Below, one piece after another: positions 25,134 to 33,783 of a DNA stretch of 64,000 nucleotides. The stretch's first letter is position 1, and each line of letters begins with the position of its first letter. A program made the translations under genes and the position numbers. The stretch is taken from contig NZ_MUNW01000051.1 in the NCBI RefSeq assembly GCF_002002725.1, positions 141,869 through 205,868 on the forward strand, read 5' to 3'. The notes under the pieces were generated by a model, which did no database searches, was not told where the DNA came from, and saw only the letters and a program-made list of their open reading frames with translations. Source of the DNA: Sinorhizobium sp. A49. GTDB taxonomy: Bacteria; Pseudomonadota; Alphaproteobacteria; Rhizobiales; Rhizobiaceae.

Positions 25134-26033
25134 CTAGAAATCGCGAAAACGATCGACCAGTGCGTCGACCGCGATGCGCACGCGCGGGGTCGTGCCGAGC
25201 CGATGCGGCCAGAGTGCATAGATGGGAAGCGGCACAGGCGCAAAGGCCTCCAGAACAGGAACGAGGCGACCCTCCGCGATCGCATCGTCGACAATCCAGC
25301 CCGGCAATTGCACGAGCCCATGTCCACGACAGGCGGCGTCCGCCATCAAAGCGTGATCCGCAATGCTGAGCGCGCTGCGCACCGTGATGTGCTTCGTCTT
25401 TCCGGACTCGGCAAACCGCCAGGTCTCTGCCGCAGGTCCACGCGATTGCGTCACGCAGTGATGCGCAACAAGCTCCGCGGGGCGCGACGGCGTCCCGTGC
25501 TTTGTCAGATAATCCGGCGCTCCGCAAACCGTCAGGCGCTGCACGCCGAGCTTCCTGACCATCAGATCGCCGCCGCCGGCAAGCTCGCCGACACGCACAC
25601 AGAGGTCGATGTTCTCCTCGACCAGATCGACCAACCGGTTGGTAAAGGCAATGTCCAGTTCAAGCTTCGGGTAGTCGGCCGCGAGCGCGATCAGGCTTGG
25701 TCCGGCAATACGCCTGCCGAGCAGTTCCGGCAGGCTCACCCTGAGCCGGCCGGCAGGATCCGCCATGCGCGAGGCGAGCGCCGCCTCCGCGGCTGCCAGT
25801 TCCGCGACGGCACGTTCACAGCCATCAAGGAACACCCTGCCCTCCTCCGTCAACGCCAAGTGGCGTGTGCTGCGCTGGAACAGGCGCACGCCCAACCGCC
25901 CCTCGAGCCGGGAAACCGACTTGCCCACTGTCGACGTGGAAAGGCCGAGCCGCTCGGCCGCTTCGGAAAAACTGGATGACCGCGAGGCTTGCATGAACGC
26001 CCGGATGGCGCTGAGATGATCGCCGGGAAGCAA
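25134..26033 (-). CDS. LysR-family transcriptional regulator
   Basis: A 299-residue LysR regulator. The winged helix spans 5-65 (LSAIRAFMQASRSSSFSEAA, LGLSTSTVGKSVSRLEGRLG, RSTRHLALTEEG) and the effector-binding domain 90-295. The start is probably TTG at 26033, six bases after GGAG; an ATG is not available in frame before the HTH. It is divergent from the SDR gene at 26143, and the 109-bp gap carries paired GATTT-C-AAATC-like sites, so it probably controls that gene and itself. Effector unknown. Confidence 0.88.
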   Translation of the reverse strand: MLPGDHLSAIRAFMQASRSSSFSEAAERLGLSTSTVGKSVSRLEGRLGVRLFQRSTRHLALTEEGRVFLDGCERAVAELAAAEAALASRMADPAGRLRVSLPELLGRRIAGPSLIALAADYPKLELDIAFTNRLVDLVEENIDLCVRVGELAGGGDLMVRKLGVQRLTVCGAPDYLTKHGTPSRPAELVAHHCVTQSRGPAAETWRFAESGKTKHITVRSALSIADHALMADAACRGHGLVQLPGWIVDDAIAEGRLVPVLEAFAPVPLPIYALWPHRLGTTPRVRIAVDALVDRFRDF

Positions 26034-26044
26034 GGCACACTCCA

Positions 26045-26100
26045 GATTTCAAATCGCAGGTTTCGCGATAAGTGTTCTCATAAACGATTTCAGATCGCGG
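26045..26100. promoter_or_regulatory. Paired LysR-type boxes between divergent genes
   Basis: GATTTCAAATCGCAGG (26045-26060) and GATTTCAGATCGCGG (26086-26100) are direct copies 41 bp apart with two mismatches. Each contains a short palindrome (GATTT-C-AAATC, perfect in the first copy). Two half-sites four helical turns apart in a divergent LysR promoter are as expected for recognition and activation sites. Confidence 0.55.
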
Positions 26101-26142
26101 ATATAGTGCCGCCTGGCATTCACATCTCAAGGATCCGAAAGA

Positions 26143-26853
26143 ATGAGAAAGCAGAGAGTAGCAATCATCGGCGGCAGCTCCGGCATCGGTTTGCGCGTTG
26201 CGGAGCGCGCTATCGATCTTGGTGCAGAAGTCGTCATTGGCGGCCGCGACCCGGAACGGCTGCAGCGCGCCGGCGTCAAGCTTGGCCCGGCCAGCCGCGC
26301 CATTGCCGTCGACAATGTCGATCAAGAGTCCTTGCGTCGTTTCTTCGAACAGTCCGGGCCGATCAACCACCTCTTCACGCCCGGCGCATCCTACGCGCGC
26401 GGACGGATCGACCAGGCCTCCGACGAGGTCGCCGAAAGCTCCTTCCGATCGAAGTTCTGGGGGCAGTATTATGCCGTGAAGCATGCGCTGCCATATCTGG
26501 ACAAGAACGGATCCATCACCCTGATGGCGGGCGCCTACAGCGTCAGGCCGGCGGCAGAAGGTGCCGCCTATGGTGCCTGCAATGCCGCGATTGAAGGCCT
26601 TGGGCGAGCGCTCGCCGTCGAACTGGCGCCGATAAGGGTGAATGTCATTTCGCCCGGCACGATCGACAGCGACCTGTGGCGCCGTCAGCCGGACGCCATC
26701 CGGGAGGCTTCATTCTCCAGTTATGGGGAGGCCGCGCTGCTCAAGCGCGTCGGCACCACCGATGAGGTTGCGCACACTGTCATCTACCTCATCGAGAATG
26801 GCTTCATGAACGGCTCGACGCTTTACCCTGACGGGGGCTTCGCATTGCGTTGA
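26143..26853 (+). CDS. Short-chain dehydrogenase/reductase with altered active site
   Basis: A 236-residue classical SDR by fold: cofactor loop IIGGSSGIGLRVAE (about 8-21, GxxxGxG), GRDPERL after beta2 suggesting NADP, and RVNVISPGTIDSDLW after the active-site helix. The catalytic helix reads AAYGACNAAIEGL, so the usual Tyr-x3-Lys is Tyr-x3-Asn; the catalytic Lys is absent. Either this is a reductase subfamily with a changed mechanism or a non-catalytic member. It is divergent from and probably controlled by the LysR gene. Substrate unknown. Confidence 0.85.
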   Translation: MRKQRVAIIGGSSGIGLRVAERAIDLGAEVVIGGRDPERLQRAGVKLGPASRAIAVDNVDQESLRRFFEQSGPINHLFTPGASYARGRIDQASDEVAESSFRSKFWGQYYAVKHALPYLDKNGSITLMAGAYSVRPAAEGAAYGACNAAIEGLGRALAVELAPIRVNVISPGTIDSDLWRRQPDAIREASFSSYGEAALLKRVGTTDEVAHTVIYLIENGFMNGSTLYPDGGFALR

Positions 26854-26892
26854 GCCGAACGGCGGTGATTGACCGCTCCCGTCACGTCAACA

Positions 26893-26916
26893 CCATTCCC
26901 GTAGCATCGGGAATGG
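26893..26916. terminator. Hairpin after the SDR gene (no T-run)
   Basis: CCATTCCCG (26893-26901) and CGGGAATGG (26908-26916) form a perfect 9-bp stem with the loop TAGCAT, 40 bp after the SDR stop. No T-run follows, so termination would need Rho or the hairpin only protects the mRNA end. Confidence 0.4.
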
Positions 26917-27277
26917 GCGGGGCCGCGGCGCCGTATCACTCGATCAAGAGCGGCCAATTTCCGTTGCTTTTGTTGGTCAAAGACGACTGAAGGCAGCCGC
27001 TCAATGTCCGTCGCTGGTAAGGCGTTGGTGTCCAGCGCGGGCGGAAAATCCCTCGGCAAAACCCCAAAGGTTGAAAATTCTCGCAGCTCACTCGTTGTCC
27101 GCACGGCTCTTGCGCCAACGTCGCGATATTTAGTCTATAATTTCAATAGACAATGTTGAATGGACGCAAACAACAGGTAGGCTTCTCATAGCATTTGCTG
27201 CCAGCCACTGCAGAAGGGTGTCGGCACACCCAGGTGAAGACGGCAGCGCCGCAGCACAGACAGTGAAGGAGCCTCCA
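26917..27277. other. Intergenic region, upstream of oxygenase gene
   Basis: I see no supportable gene here. A 93-residue minus-strand frame (26823-27104) has no ribosome site and no family look. The region is more A/T-rich than its neighbours from about 26940 to 27170. Its one clear element is the inverted repeat at 27133-27151. No SAM-II-like riboswitch fold was recognised even though a methionine-pathway gene follows. Confidence 0.5.
27133..27151 (+). promoter_or_regulatory. GTCTAT-N7-ATAGAC inverted repeat
   Basis: GTCTAT (27133-27138) and ATAGAC (27146-27151) are perfect inverted half-sites in an A/T-rich setting, 127 bp before the TTG start of the oxygenase gene. This is typical of an operator or of a LysR site of a sulfur-assimilation promoter, but the binding protein is unknown. 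Confidence 0.5.
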
Positions 27278-28315
27278 TTGACCAACGCCAACTCATCCCT
27301 GCCCATTCTCGATTTGCAGCGCTTTGCGGCGGGCCATCCCGAGCGGGCGGCGGCGCTTGACGAATTGCGCAGCGTCGCCCGTTCGGTGGGCTTCTTCTAT
27401 CTGGAGGGGCATGGCATCCCACAGGAGCAGATCGATGGCGTTCTTGATCTCTCGCGCCGTTTCTTTGCCCTGCCGGAACAGGACAAGCTGGCGATCGAAA
27501 TGCGCAAGTCGTCGCACTTCCGCGGCTACAATCGCGCCGGCCTCGAATATACCCGGGGCACGCAAGACTGGCGTGAGCAGGTCGATTTCGGGCCAGAGCG
27601 TGAGCGCATCGAGCTCAAGGCCGGCGATGCGCCGTGGAGACGGCTGGTCGGTCCCAACCAGTTTCCCGACGCCCTGCCCGACCTGAAGCCGGCGATCCTC
27701 GCCTGGATCGAAGCGGTCACCCGGCTTGGCATCCGCCTGATCGAGGTCTTCGCCGAGGCACTCGGACAGCGCGCCGACGTCTTTGAGCCGATTTACCGCG
27801 ACGGTCCCAATCAGTTGTTGAAGATCATCCGCTATCCCGGCCGCGACAAGACCGAAAGCGACCAGGGTGTCGGCGCCCACAAGGATGGCGGTTTCGTTAC
27901 CATCCTGCTTCAGGATGAAGTCGGCGGCCTGCAAGTCGACGACGGCAAGTGCGGCTGGATCGATGCGCCGCCGAAGCGCGGCACCTTCGTCATCAATGTC
28001 GGCGAACTTTTGGAGCTGGCATCGAACGGCTATCTTCTCGCCAATATTCATCGCGTGGTCACGCCGCCCGCTGGCGGCGATCGCCGCTCGGTCGCCTTCT
28101 TCCTGGGCGCCAACCTTGCTTCCACCATTCCGGTTCTCGATCTACCGCCCGAGCTTGGCGCTGAAGTTCGCGGTGTGACGCAGGACCCGCTCAACCCGCT
28201 GTTCCACGAGGTCGGGCGCAATGTCCTGAAATCGCGCCTGAGATCACACCCTGACGTCGCCGCTGCCCACCACGCCGATCTGTTCGAGCAGTTGAAGGTG
28301 CCGGTCCCAGCCTGA
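27278..28315 (+). CDS. Isopenicillin-N-synthase-like 2-oxoglutarate/Fe(II) oxygenase
   Basis: A 345-residue non-heme iron dioxygenase of the IPNS/DIOX family. The N-domain has VGFFYLEGHGIP (about 30-41) and FFALPEQDKLAIEM; the jelly-roll core has the iron ligands His-x-Asp in VGAHKDGGFVTIL and the distal His in LANIHRVVTPP, followed by the 2-oxoglutarate-binding Arg-x-Ser in DRRSVAFFL. TTG at 27278 is chosen because GAAGGAG lies 6 bp upstream; the frame is open to an ATG at 27218 without a ribosome site. It is followed by metY after 42 bp. In rhizobia such pairs often occur in sulfur-compound utilisation loci; the substrate here is unknown. Confidence 0.85.
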   Translation: MTNANSSLPILDLQRFAAGHPERAAALDELRSVARSVGFFYLEGHGIPQEQIDGVLDLSRRFFALPEQDKLAIEMRKSSHFRGYNRAGLEYTRGTQDWREQVDFGPERERIELKAGDAPWRRLVGPNQFPDALPDLKPAILAWIEAVTRLGIRLIEVFAEALGQRADVFEPIYRDGPNQLLKIIRYPGRDKTESDQGVGAHKDGGFVTILLQDEVGGLQVDDGKCGWIDAPPKRGTFVINVGELLELASNGYLLANIHRVVTPPAGGDRRSVAFFLGANLASTIPVLDLPPELGAEVRGVTQDPLNPLFHEVGRNVLKSRLRSHPDVAAAHHADLFEQLKVPVPA

Positions 28316-28357
28316 AAAATCCTACTGCATCCACTCAAACGCTGAAGGAAACAATCC

Positions 28358-29719
28358 ATGACAATCCATCAAAAGCCTGAGGAAGCTGCAGTCGAAGTCA
28401 AGGCGCCGAGCGGGCTGCGCGATACGTCGCGGCCGCTTCAGCCCGAGACGCTGGCGCTTCATGGCGGCAGCTATCGTTTCGATCCGGTCACCGGCGCCGT
28501 CGCCGTGCCGATCTACCAGACGACCTCCTACCAGTTGCCGGGGACCGAAGGCGCCGACAAACTGTTTGCCCTTGAGGCGGCCGGGCATCTCTACACCCGT
28601 GTCTCCAACCCGACGCAGGATGCATTCGAACAGCGCCTTGCCGAAATCGAAGGCGGCGCGGCAGCGTTGGCGCTCGGGTCGGGTCAGGCGGCCTCGGCCT
28701 ATGCCGTACTCAACCTCGCCCGCTCCGGCGACAATATCGTCAGCGCCGCCGGGCTCTACGGCGGCACTTGGGCGCTCTTCGCCTCGACGCTGAAAAGCTT
28801 CGGCATCGAAGTGCGCTTCGTCGACGCGTCCGATCCGGACACATTTGCCAAGGCAACCGATGACAGGACGCGGGCCTACTATGCGGAATCCCTTCCCAAT
28901 CCAAGCCTTGAGGTCTTTCCGATCGGCGAGGTCGCCGAGATCGGCCGCCGGTTCGGCATTCCGCTTGTTATCGATAACACAGCGGCGCCGTTGACCATTC
29001 GGCCGTTTGATCATGGTGCTGCGATCGTCGTCTATTCCACAACGAAATATATCGGTGGGCACGGCACCTCGATTGGCGGCGCCATCATCGATAGTGGCAC
29101 CTTCCCTTGGCACGAGCATGCCGAGCGCCATCCCAATCTGCACGAGCCGGACGCGAGTTATCAGGGAAAGACCTGGCTGGAGAAGGCCGCCACGATCGCC
29201 TTTCATCCCTACATCCTGCGCGCTCGCGCCGTCCTGTTGCGCGACCTCGGCGCTGCCGTCAGCCCGCAGAATGTCTTCCAGTTCATCCAGGGGCTGGAGA
29301 CATTACCGCTGCGCATCCGCCAGCACAGCGAAAACGCCATCAAGGTCGCGGACTTCCTGCGCGCCCATCCCAAGGTAGCGCGGGTTATCTTCCCGAAATT
29401 CCAGGAGGGCGCAGCCAAGGCGCGCGGTGCAAAATACCTGCGCAACGGCCATTTTGGCGCATTGGTCGGTTTCGAGCTGAAAGACGGACGCGAGGCTGGC
29501 CGTCGCTTTATCGACGGGCTGCAGCTGCTCTATCACGTCGCCAATATCGGTGACGCGCGGTCGCTTGCGATCCATCCGGCAACGACGACCCACTCGCAAC
29601 TCTCCGAGGCAGACCAGCTGAGAACTGGTGTCACGCCTGGCTATGTCAGGCTGTCGATCGGCATCGAGCATCCCGATGACATCATCGCCGACCTGAAACA
29701 GGCCATTGACGCCGCCTGA
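28358..29719 (+). CDS. metY: O-acetylhomoserine sulfhydrylase (MetY-type)
   Basis: A 453-residue PLP enzyme of the Cys/Met metabolism family. It would join sulfide (or methanethiol) to O-acetyl-L-homoserine to make homocysteine. Signatures: LALHGGSYRFDPVTGAVAVP (N-term), YTRVSNPTQDAFEQRLAEIE, and the PLP-binding Lys in VYSTTKYIGGHG; the C-domain has GDARSLAIHPATTTHSQLS. The first 30 residues are a longer extension than usual. It follows the oxygenase gene by 42 bp and ends at a terminator (29747-29778). Cystathionine gamma-synthase is less likely, because length, the GGHG motif and the C-terminus are of the MetY type. Confidence 0.88.
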   Translation: MTIHQKPEEAAVEVKAPSGLRDTSRPLQPETLALHGGSYRFDPVTGAVAVPIYQTTSYQLPGTEGADKLFALEAAGHLYTRVSNPTQDAFEQRLAEIEGGAAALALGSGQAASAYAVLNLARSGDNIVSAAGLYGGTWALFASTLKSFGIEVRFVDASDPDTFAKATDDRTRAYYAESLPNPSLEVFPIGEVAEIGRRFGIPLVIDNTAAPLTIRPFDHGAAIVVYSTTKYIGGHGTSIGGAIIDSGTFPWHEHAERHPNLHEPDASYQGKTWLEKAATIAFHPYILRARAVLLRDLGAAVSPQNVFQFIQGLETLPLRIRQHSENAIKVADFLRAHPKVARVIFPKFQEGAAKARGAKYLRNGHFGALVGFELKDGREAGRRFIDGLQLLYHVANIGDARSLAIHPATTTHSQLSEADQLRTGVTPGYVRLSIGIEHPDDIIADLKQAIDAA

Positions 29720-29746
29720 ACCGGCGACGTCCACAATCTGCTCTTT

Positions 29747-29778
29747 GGCCCAACCGTCAGCAGCCGTTGGGCTTTTGG
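29747..29778 (+). terminator. Rho-independent terminator after metY
   Basis: GCCCAAC (29748-29754) and GTTGGGC (29766-29772) form a perfect 7-bp stem, followed by TTTT. It ends the oxygenase-metY unit. Confidence 0.75.
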
Positions 29779-29943
29779 CATAATGGGTGACCGGCTCAAT
29801 GCTTGGGCAGTTCGAGCATCCGCCCGAGGGTCAGAAGTCGCGGCTTGCCGTCTTGCACGACGCCCGCGAAGGTAAGCCCGACCAGAAACACCAGACCCGC
29901 CGCGCTGCCGCCAGACGCATCGCCGGCGGTAGAAGGAAGCCTC

Positions 29944-30972
29944 ATGACGTCCGAAAACACCCAGATCCTTCTTGCTTCCCGTCCCGACGGCAAGCCAAAA
30001 CCGGATGATTTCAAGATCGGCCATTCCGCGATACCGGAACCGGGCGATGGCCAGATCCTGCTGAAGATCCTTTACCTGTCGCTCGATCCCTATATGCGCG
30101 GGCGCATGAATGCCGGAAAATCCTACGCCAAGCCCGTCGAGATCGGCAGCGTCATGGAGGGCGGAACGGTGGCTCGCGTCGTGCTTTCACGCCATCCTGA
30201 TTTCGCCGAGGGCGATTTCGTGCTGTCCCATTCCGGTTGGCAAAGCTACGCGCTCTCCGATGGTGCGGGCGTGCGCAAACTCGACCCGCAGGCAGCACCA
30301 CTCACAACCGCGCTCGGCGTCCTCGGCATGCCGGGCTTTACGGCCTATTCCGGCCTCTTGACGATCGGCAAGCCGAAGTCGGGCGAAACGGTCGTGGTTG
30401 CTGCGGCCAGTGGCGCCGTGGGATCGGCCGTGGGCCAGATCGCCCGCATCAAGGGCGCACGTGCCGTCGGGATTGCCGGGGGTGCGGCGAAGTGTGCATT
30501 CGTTCGCGACGAGCTCGGCTTCGACGCGGTCGTCGATCACCATGCAGCCGACTTTGCCGAGCAACTGGCAGCGGCCTGCCCCGGCGGGATCGACGTCTAT
30601 TTCGAGAATGTCGGCGGGCATGTCTGGGATGCGGTGTTTCCGCTGCTCAACGACTTCGCCCGCATTCCCGTCTGCGGCTTGATCGCGCAGTACAACAGCC
30701 GCCCCGGCGAACAGACGAGTGGCGACCGCCTTCCCGCCGTCATGCGCGACGTTCTGAGCAAGAGCCTGTCAATACGCGGCTTCATCCAAAGGGAATTCGT
30801 CGACCAGCGCCCCGACTTCTATCGAGAAATGGCCGCATGGATTTCCGCGGGCGAGGTTCGCTATCAGGAAGATATCGTCGACGGTCTCGAAAACGCGCCG
30901 ACCGCTTTCATCGGCCTGCTGGAAGGCCGCAACTTCGGCAAGCTTGTCATCCGCGTTGCCGACGAGGCGTGA
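29944..30972 (+). CDS. Zinc-independent NADP-dependent oxidoreductase (MDR family)
   Basis: A 342-residue medium-chain reductase of the leukotriene B4/prostaglandin reductase or CurA/YncB type, reducing activated C=C bonds with NADPH. Evidence: LYLSLDPYMRGRMN (about 46-59), TLPPGFTAYSGLLTIGKP-like segment and VVVAAASGAVGSAVGQIARI (about 147-166), the NADP loop AASGAVG. No zinc ligands. The start ATG 29944 follows AAGGAA; the frame to 29803 is shadow. It stands 224 bp after metY beyond the terminator and converges with the TPR gene at 31011. Confidence 0.88.
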   Translation: MTSENTQILLASRPDGKPKPDDFKIGHSAIPEPGDGQILLKILYLSLDPYMRGRMNAGKSYAKPVEIGSVMEGGTVARVVLSRHPDFAEGDFVLSHSGWQSYALSDGAGVRKLDPQAAPLTTALGVLGMPGFTAYSGLLTIGKPKSGETVVVAAASGAVGSAVGQIARIKGARAVGIAGGAAKCAFVRDELGFDAVVDHHAADFAEQLAAACPGGIDVYFENVGGHVWDAVFPLLNDFARIPVCGLIAQYNSRPGEQTSGDRLPAVMRDVLSKSLSIRGFIQREFVDQRPDFYREMAAWISAGEVRYQEDIVDGLENAPTAFIGLLEGRNFGKLVIRVADEA

Positions 30973-30977
30973 AAGCC

Positions 30978-31006
30978 GGAGCGGCGGCGCGCGGTGCCGC
31001 CGCTCC
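30978..31006. terminator. Strong GC hairpin between convergent genes
   Basis: GGAGCGGCGGC (30978-30988) and GCCGCCGCTCC (30996-31006) make a perfect 11-bp stem with a 7-base loop, 5 bp after the reductase stop and 4 bp before the end of the opposite gene. There is no long T-run, but the stem is very stable. Confidence 0.65.
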
Positions 31007-31010
31007 AAGC

Positions 31011-32783
31011 CTAAGGATTTCCGGCAATTTGGAGGTTGGCCTTGCCGAGGCCGTCTTCGATAACCGCCGCCAGTTCCGGTGCATAACTCCTCATAGCCGG
31101 TTCAGCCGTCAGCGAGATTTGCTGTGGACCTTCCGGCGAACGCACTTCGCCAAGAGCGCTGGTCGCCTCCTGCGTCAATCCGAGCTGACCGGCGACGGCC
31201 AGTCGCAGCATATTGACGGCCCGGTCCGACGAGTTTGCAAGCTGTCGCACGCGAAGCAGGGCCTCTTCGTAGCGGCGCCCTCGATAGGCATCGAGGGCCA
31301 GCGTCAAAGCCGCATCGTGATGCGTATACTCCCCATTCTCCTCAGCCAATCGCGCCAGCCTCAGGCCTTCGGACCAATGGCCGGAGATGTACTGCAACAG
31401 ACCCATTCTGGCTGGGATAGCCTCATCCAGCGGATTGAGTGCGCTGGCGCGCTGTCCCGACAGAAAGGCCGCTTCCCGGTCGCCGGCAGCAAAGCGCGCC
31501 ATCATCTGAGCCACGTAGCTCTGGCTCGCCTGGGGCGCAAGCGCGACAGCTCTGTCGGCAAGCTTCAGCGCTCTGTCGCGAACGGTCGGCGAAGCGCCTG
31601 CCTCGCCCGTCGCCACCAGGACCATCGCCAGGCTGGCCGATACATCGGCATCATTTGCCTTGTAGGCGAGGGATCGCTCCAGGCAAGCGAGCGCATTTGC
31701 GAAATTTTCAGCATCTGTCCGCGCGAGGGCCATATCGGCCTGCAACACGCAACCATATCCCAGCGAAGGCGCTGCAATCTGGCGTGCGGCCTCCAGCCTG
31801 GTGACCAAACCGTCTTCACCCGCAAGCGCGCGCGCAAGTCGCACCAGAATGGCCTGTTGGATTTCCTCGGCGTTGCCGCCGTCTTCGAGCGTCAGTTTCG
31901 AGACACCGGAGCGCAAGACCTCGTTGCTCTGCGGGTCGACCACCTGCCAGGCAAGCTCGTGAGCATCGTTTGCCATATTGTAGCTGATCGACAGTTTATA
32001 TTCCTTGCTGCCGGCAAGGCGGACAGCGGATCTGGGCGCAACCCAGCCGGTAACCGATGCGACGTCGACGCCCTCAGGCGGCTCCTGCGCCAGCGTCCGC
32101 ACCGACGAGAACTGCGACAGCGCGTGGACCAGATAGCCCCCGACCCTCCGCCGCTCTTCGCTGCCCTTCAATTCTTGCGGTTCAACATCGACGATGATGG
32201 TCGGTTTTTCCGACAGGATCGGCTTCCAGGGAAATTGATCGGCCGTCAAAGCATAAAGGGCAAAGGCAACCGCCAAAACCCCCGCGCCGGCAAGGGCAAC
32301 GTTCGCCATGGATAGGCGACGACCGACAACAGCCGTCGAAGACAATTGTTCGGGTGGCTCCGGCACATAAGAGGATATCGGCGGCGGAGCGAGCAGAACC
32401 TGCGACGGTTTGCCGTCAGACCTGACAAAGAGTGGCACGTAATTGCCCTTGGGCAGCTCGATGCGCAGTGTGGCTTCATCGCCAAGCGCCTCATAATACT
32501 GTGCCAATGCAGCGCGAAGCCGCGACGCTTCAACCCGAACGATGGGGTCGGTTGCCGGATCGAACGAACTCGGCCGCGCGAAGACGTCGATCGCGATCGT
32601 ATAGGCTTTCACCGACGCTGACCGCCCGGCGAAAAACTCTTCAACCAGGTATCGCAACAGTTTTCGGTGGCGCTCGGTGCCGTGAAAGCGCGGATCGCTT
32701 AGCATGCGATCGAGTTCGGCTCTGGCCGGGCGTTCGGCAACAGGGCAATAAACCGCTCGGTCCGCGTCTTCTCCTGCTTTCAT
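31011..32783 (-). CDS. Membrane-anchored winged-helix regulator with TPR sensor (ToxR/CadC-like layout)
   Basis: A 590-residue protein. Residues 22-120 contain a winged-helix-like domain found in rhizobial TPR proteins (ELDRMLSDPRFHG, KLLRYLVEEFFAGR, VRVEASRLRAALAQYYEAL, then the hairpin LRIELPKGNYVPLFV). A single hydrophobic span follows (about 161-181, NVALAGAGVLAVAFALYALT), and the C-terminal 400 residues are a TolB-like segment and TPR-like helices that would face the periplasm. This is the ToxR/CadC topology. No signal peptide precedes the DNA-binding part. The nearest other genes are the small ORF at 33003 and operator copies B and C, which makes it a candidate for their regulator. Whether it binds DNA is unproven. 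Confidence 0.7.
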   Translation of the reverse strand: MKAGEDADRAVYCPVAERPARAELDRMLSDPRFHGTERHRKLLRYLVEEFFAGRSASVKAYTIAIDVFARPSSFDPATDPIVRVEASRLRAALAQYYEALGDEATLRIELPKGNYVPLFVRSDGKPSQVLLAPPPISSYVPEPPEQLSSTAVVGRRLSMANVALAGAGVLAVAFALYALTADQFPWKPILSEKPTIIVDVEPQELKGSEERRRVGGYLVHALSQFSSVRTLAQEPPEGVDVASVTGWVAPRSAVRLAGSKEYKLSISYNMANDAHELAWQVVDPQSNEVLRSGVSKLTLEDGGNAEEIQQAILVRLARALAGEDGLVTRLEAARQIAAPSLGYGCVLQADMALARTDAENFANALACLERSLAYKANDADVSASLAMVLVATGEAGASPTVRDRALKLADRAVALAPQASQSYVAQMMARFAAGDREAAFLSGQRASALNPLDEAIPARMGLLQYISGHWSEGLRLARLAEENGEYTHHDAALTLALDAYRGRRYEEALLRVRQLANSSDRAVNMLRLAVAGQLGLTQEATSALGEVRSPEGPQQISLTAEPAMRSYAPELAAVIEDGLGKANLQIAGNP

Positions 32784-33002
32784 ACCGCGCCCCCATCTAC
32801 CTACAACCCGAAAGAGAGTGCCAATGCGAGGTGAACTCTAGATCACACACCGGGCAGCGGGAAGAGAAATATTGACCCGTCACAAAACATTTTCAAAGAA
32901 ACGCCGCAGGTTCAAAATGAAACAATGGACAGACTTGAAAACCACTGAGTTTGCAGGGGCAAACCGATAGAAAAGGGCGATGCCGTACGAATGAATAACT
33001 AA

Positions 33003-33278
33003 TCACATGGGATTAGATTTGTTATCTGCATTGGCAAGACAGATCGAAATCACTTCCTCTTCGATCTCCAGACAGATCAGTTCGTACTCCGACACCATCG
33101 ACGCATCCTGCGGATCACGCCGGCGCTGGCGATCGAGCATGGAAGCCGCCTCGTCATAGGCCTCGCAAAGACTGACGAGCGGCATGTTCTTGCCGCTCAG
33201 AAGCTGCAACTGGCCGCGCAACGCCGGAAGCTTCAGCATCAGCTTCAAAAGTCCCCGTTGTTTGGCTTCGTTGGGCAT
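33003..33278 (-). CDS. Small coiled/helical protein, function unknown
   Basis: A 91-residue helical protein (LLKLMLKLPALRGQLQLLSG, SLCEAYDEAASMLDRQRR, ELICLEIEEEVISICL). It is charged and has no signal peptide or membrane span. An in-frame TAG closes the frame 9 bp before the ATG at 33278, so the start is fixed to that ATG or later. The ribosome site is weak. Operator copy B lies 228 bp upstream in the same orientation. The stop is followed by an A/T-rich 219-bp gap leading to the TPR regulator. I do not recognise the family. Confidence 0.55.
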   Translation of the reverse strand: MPNEAKQRGLLKLMLKLPALRGQLQLLSGKNMPLVSLCEAYDEAASMLDRQRRRDPQDASMVSEYELICLEIEEEVISICLANADNKSNPM

Positions 33279-33506
33279 TGTGCTCTACCCGATTGAACGA
33301 TGATCGATGCTTCATGCCACGCCTGCGCGCGAAGACGTCTTTCGCGCGCATCTTGCACAGATCCAGAGGTGCCACCGCCACTCTGACTGCCAGCGTCTCG
33401 TTGAGATTTGCCTGTCTGACGGATACACTCTCGGGCAGGCAGATGACCAACTTCCGCCTGCACCTCTCTCCTGCGCTGCAAATTTGCAGGAACCCGGTCC
33501 GTGCGG

Positions 33507-33524
33507 AAGTACGTAACAGTTACA
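33507..33524 (-). promoter_or_regulatory. 18-bp operator copy B (six-site regulon)
   Basis: Read towards the minus-strand gene it is TGTAACTGTTACGTACTT, identical to copy C. It contains the palindrome GTAAC-T-GTTAC. The distance to the nearest recognised start (33278) is 228 bp, longer than the 75-101 bp of the other copies, so the true target could be a short upstream gene or leader. Confidence 0.65.
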
Positions 33525-33765
33525 TTGGTGCCTACCGCTTGACGGGGGCTGCATGCAGGCGCGGAAATGCACCGCTGGCACACATCGGATCAGGCGTCGC
33601 TGACCGGGACAAAGGATTTTCGCCGCGGCCGCGTTTTCATGAACCGCCAGCGCGCGACTGACCGCAACCGGTGCGGCTTGCCCGGCTTGGGCAGTGCGCT
33701 ACAGTTGGCGCTGCCAGGTGTTACGCTTGGGCTGCGGCGTTCCTCGGCCTTCCATCGCCGCCGAT

Positions 33766-33783
33766 TGTAACTGTTACGTACTT
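33766..33783 (+). promoter_or_regulatory. 18-bp operator copy C (six-site regulon)
   Basis: TGTAACTGTTACGTACTT, on the plus strand, ends 77 bp before the ATG at 33861 of an exported protein. It is identical to copy B over all 18 positions. Confidence 0.7.

Noticed and set aside
26823..27104. 93-residue minus-strand frame after the SDR gene
   Set aside because: Overlaps the SDR end and a hairpin, with no ribosome site; composition not convincing.
29748..29772. CAAC...GTTG pattern after metY as a second PraR box
   Set aside because: The spacing is 11 bases and not 5, and the T-run shows it is a terminator stem.
33154..33450. 98-residue minus-strand frame starting with TTG, close to operator copy B
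   Set aside because: Codon third-position GC is fair, but it overlaps the better-supported 33003-33278 gene, lacks a good ribosome site and has no recognisable family. Mentioned because it would shorten the odd distance of copy B.
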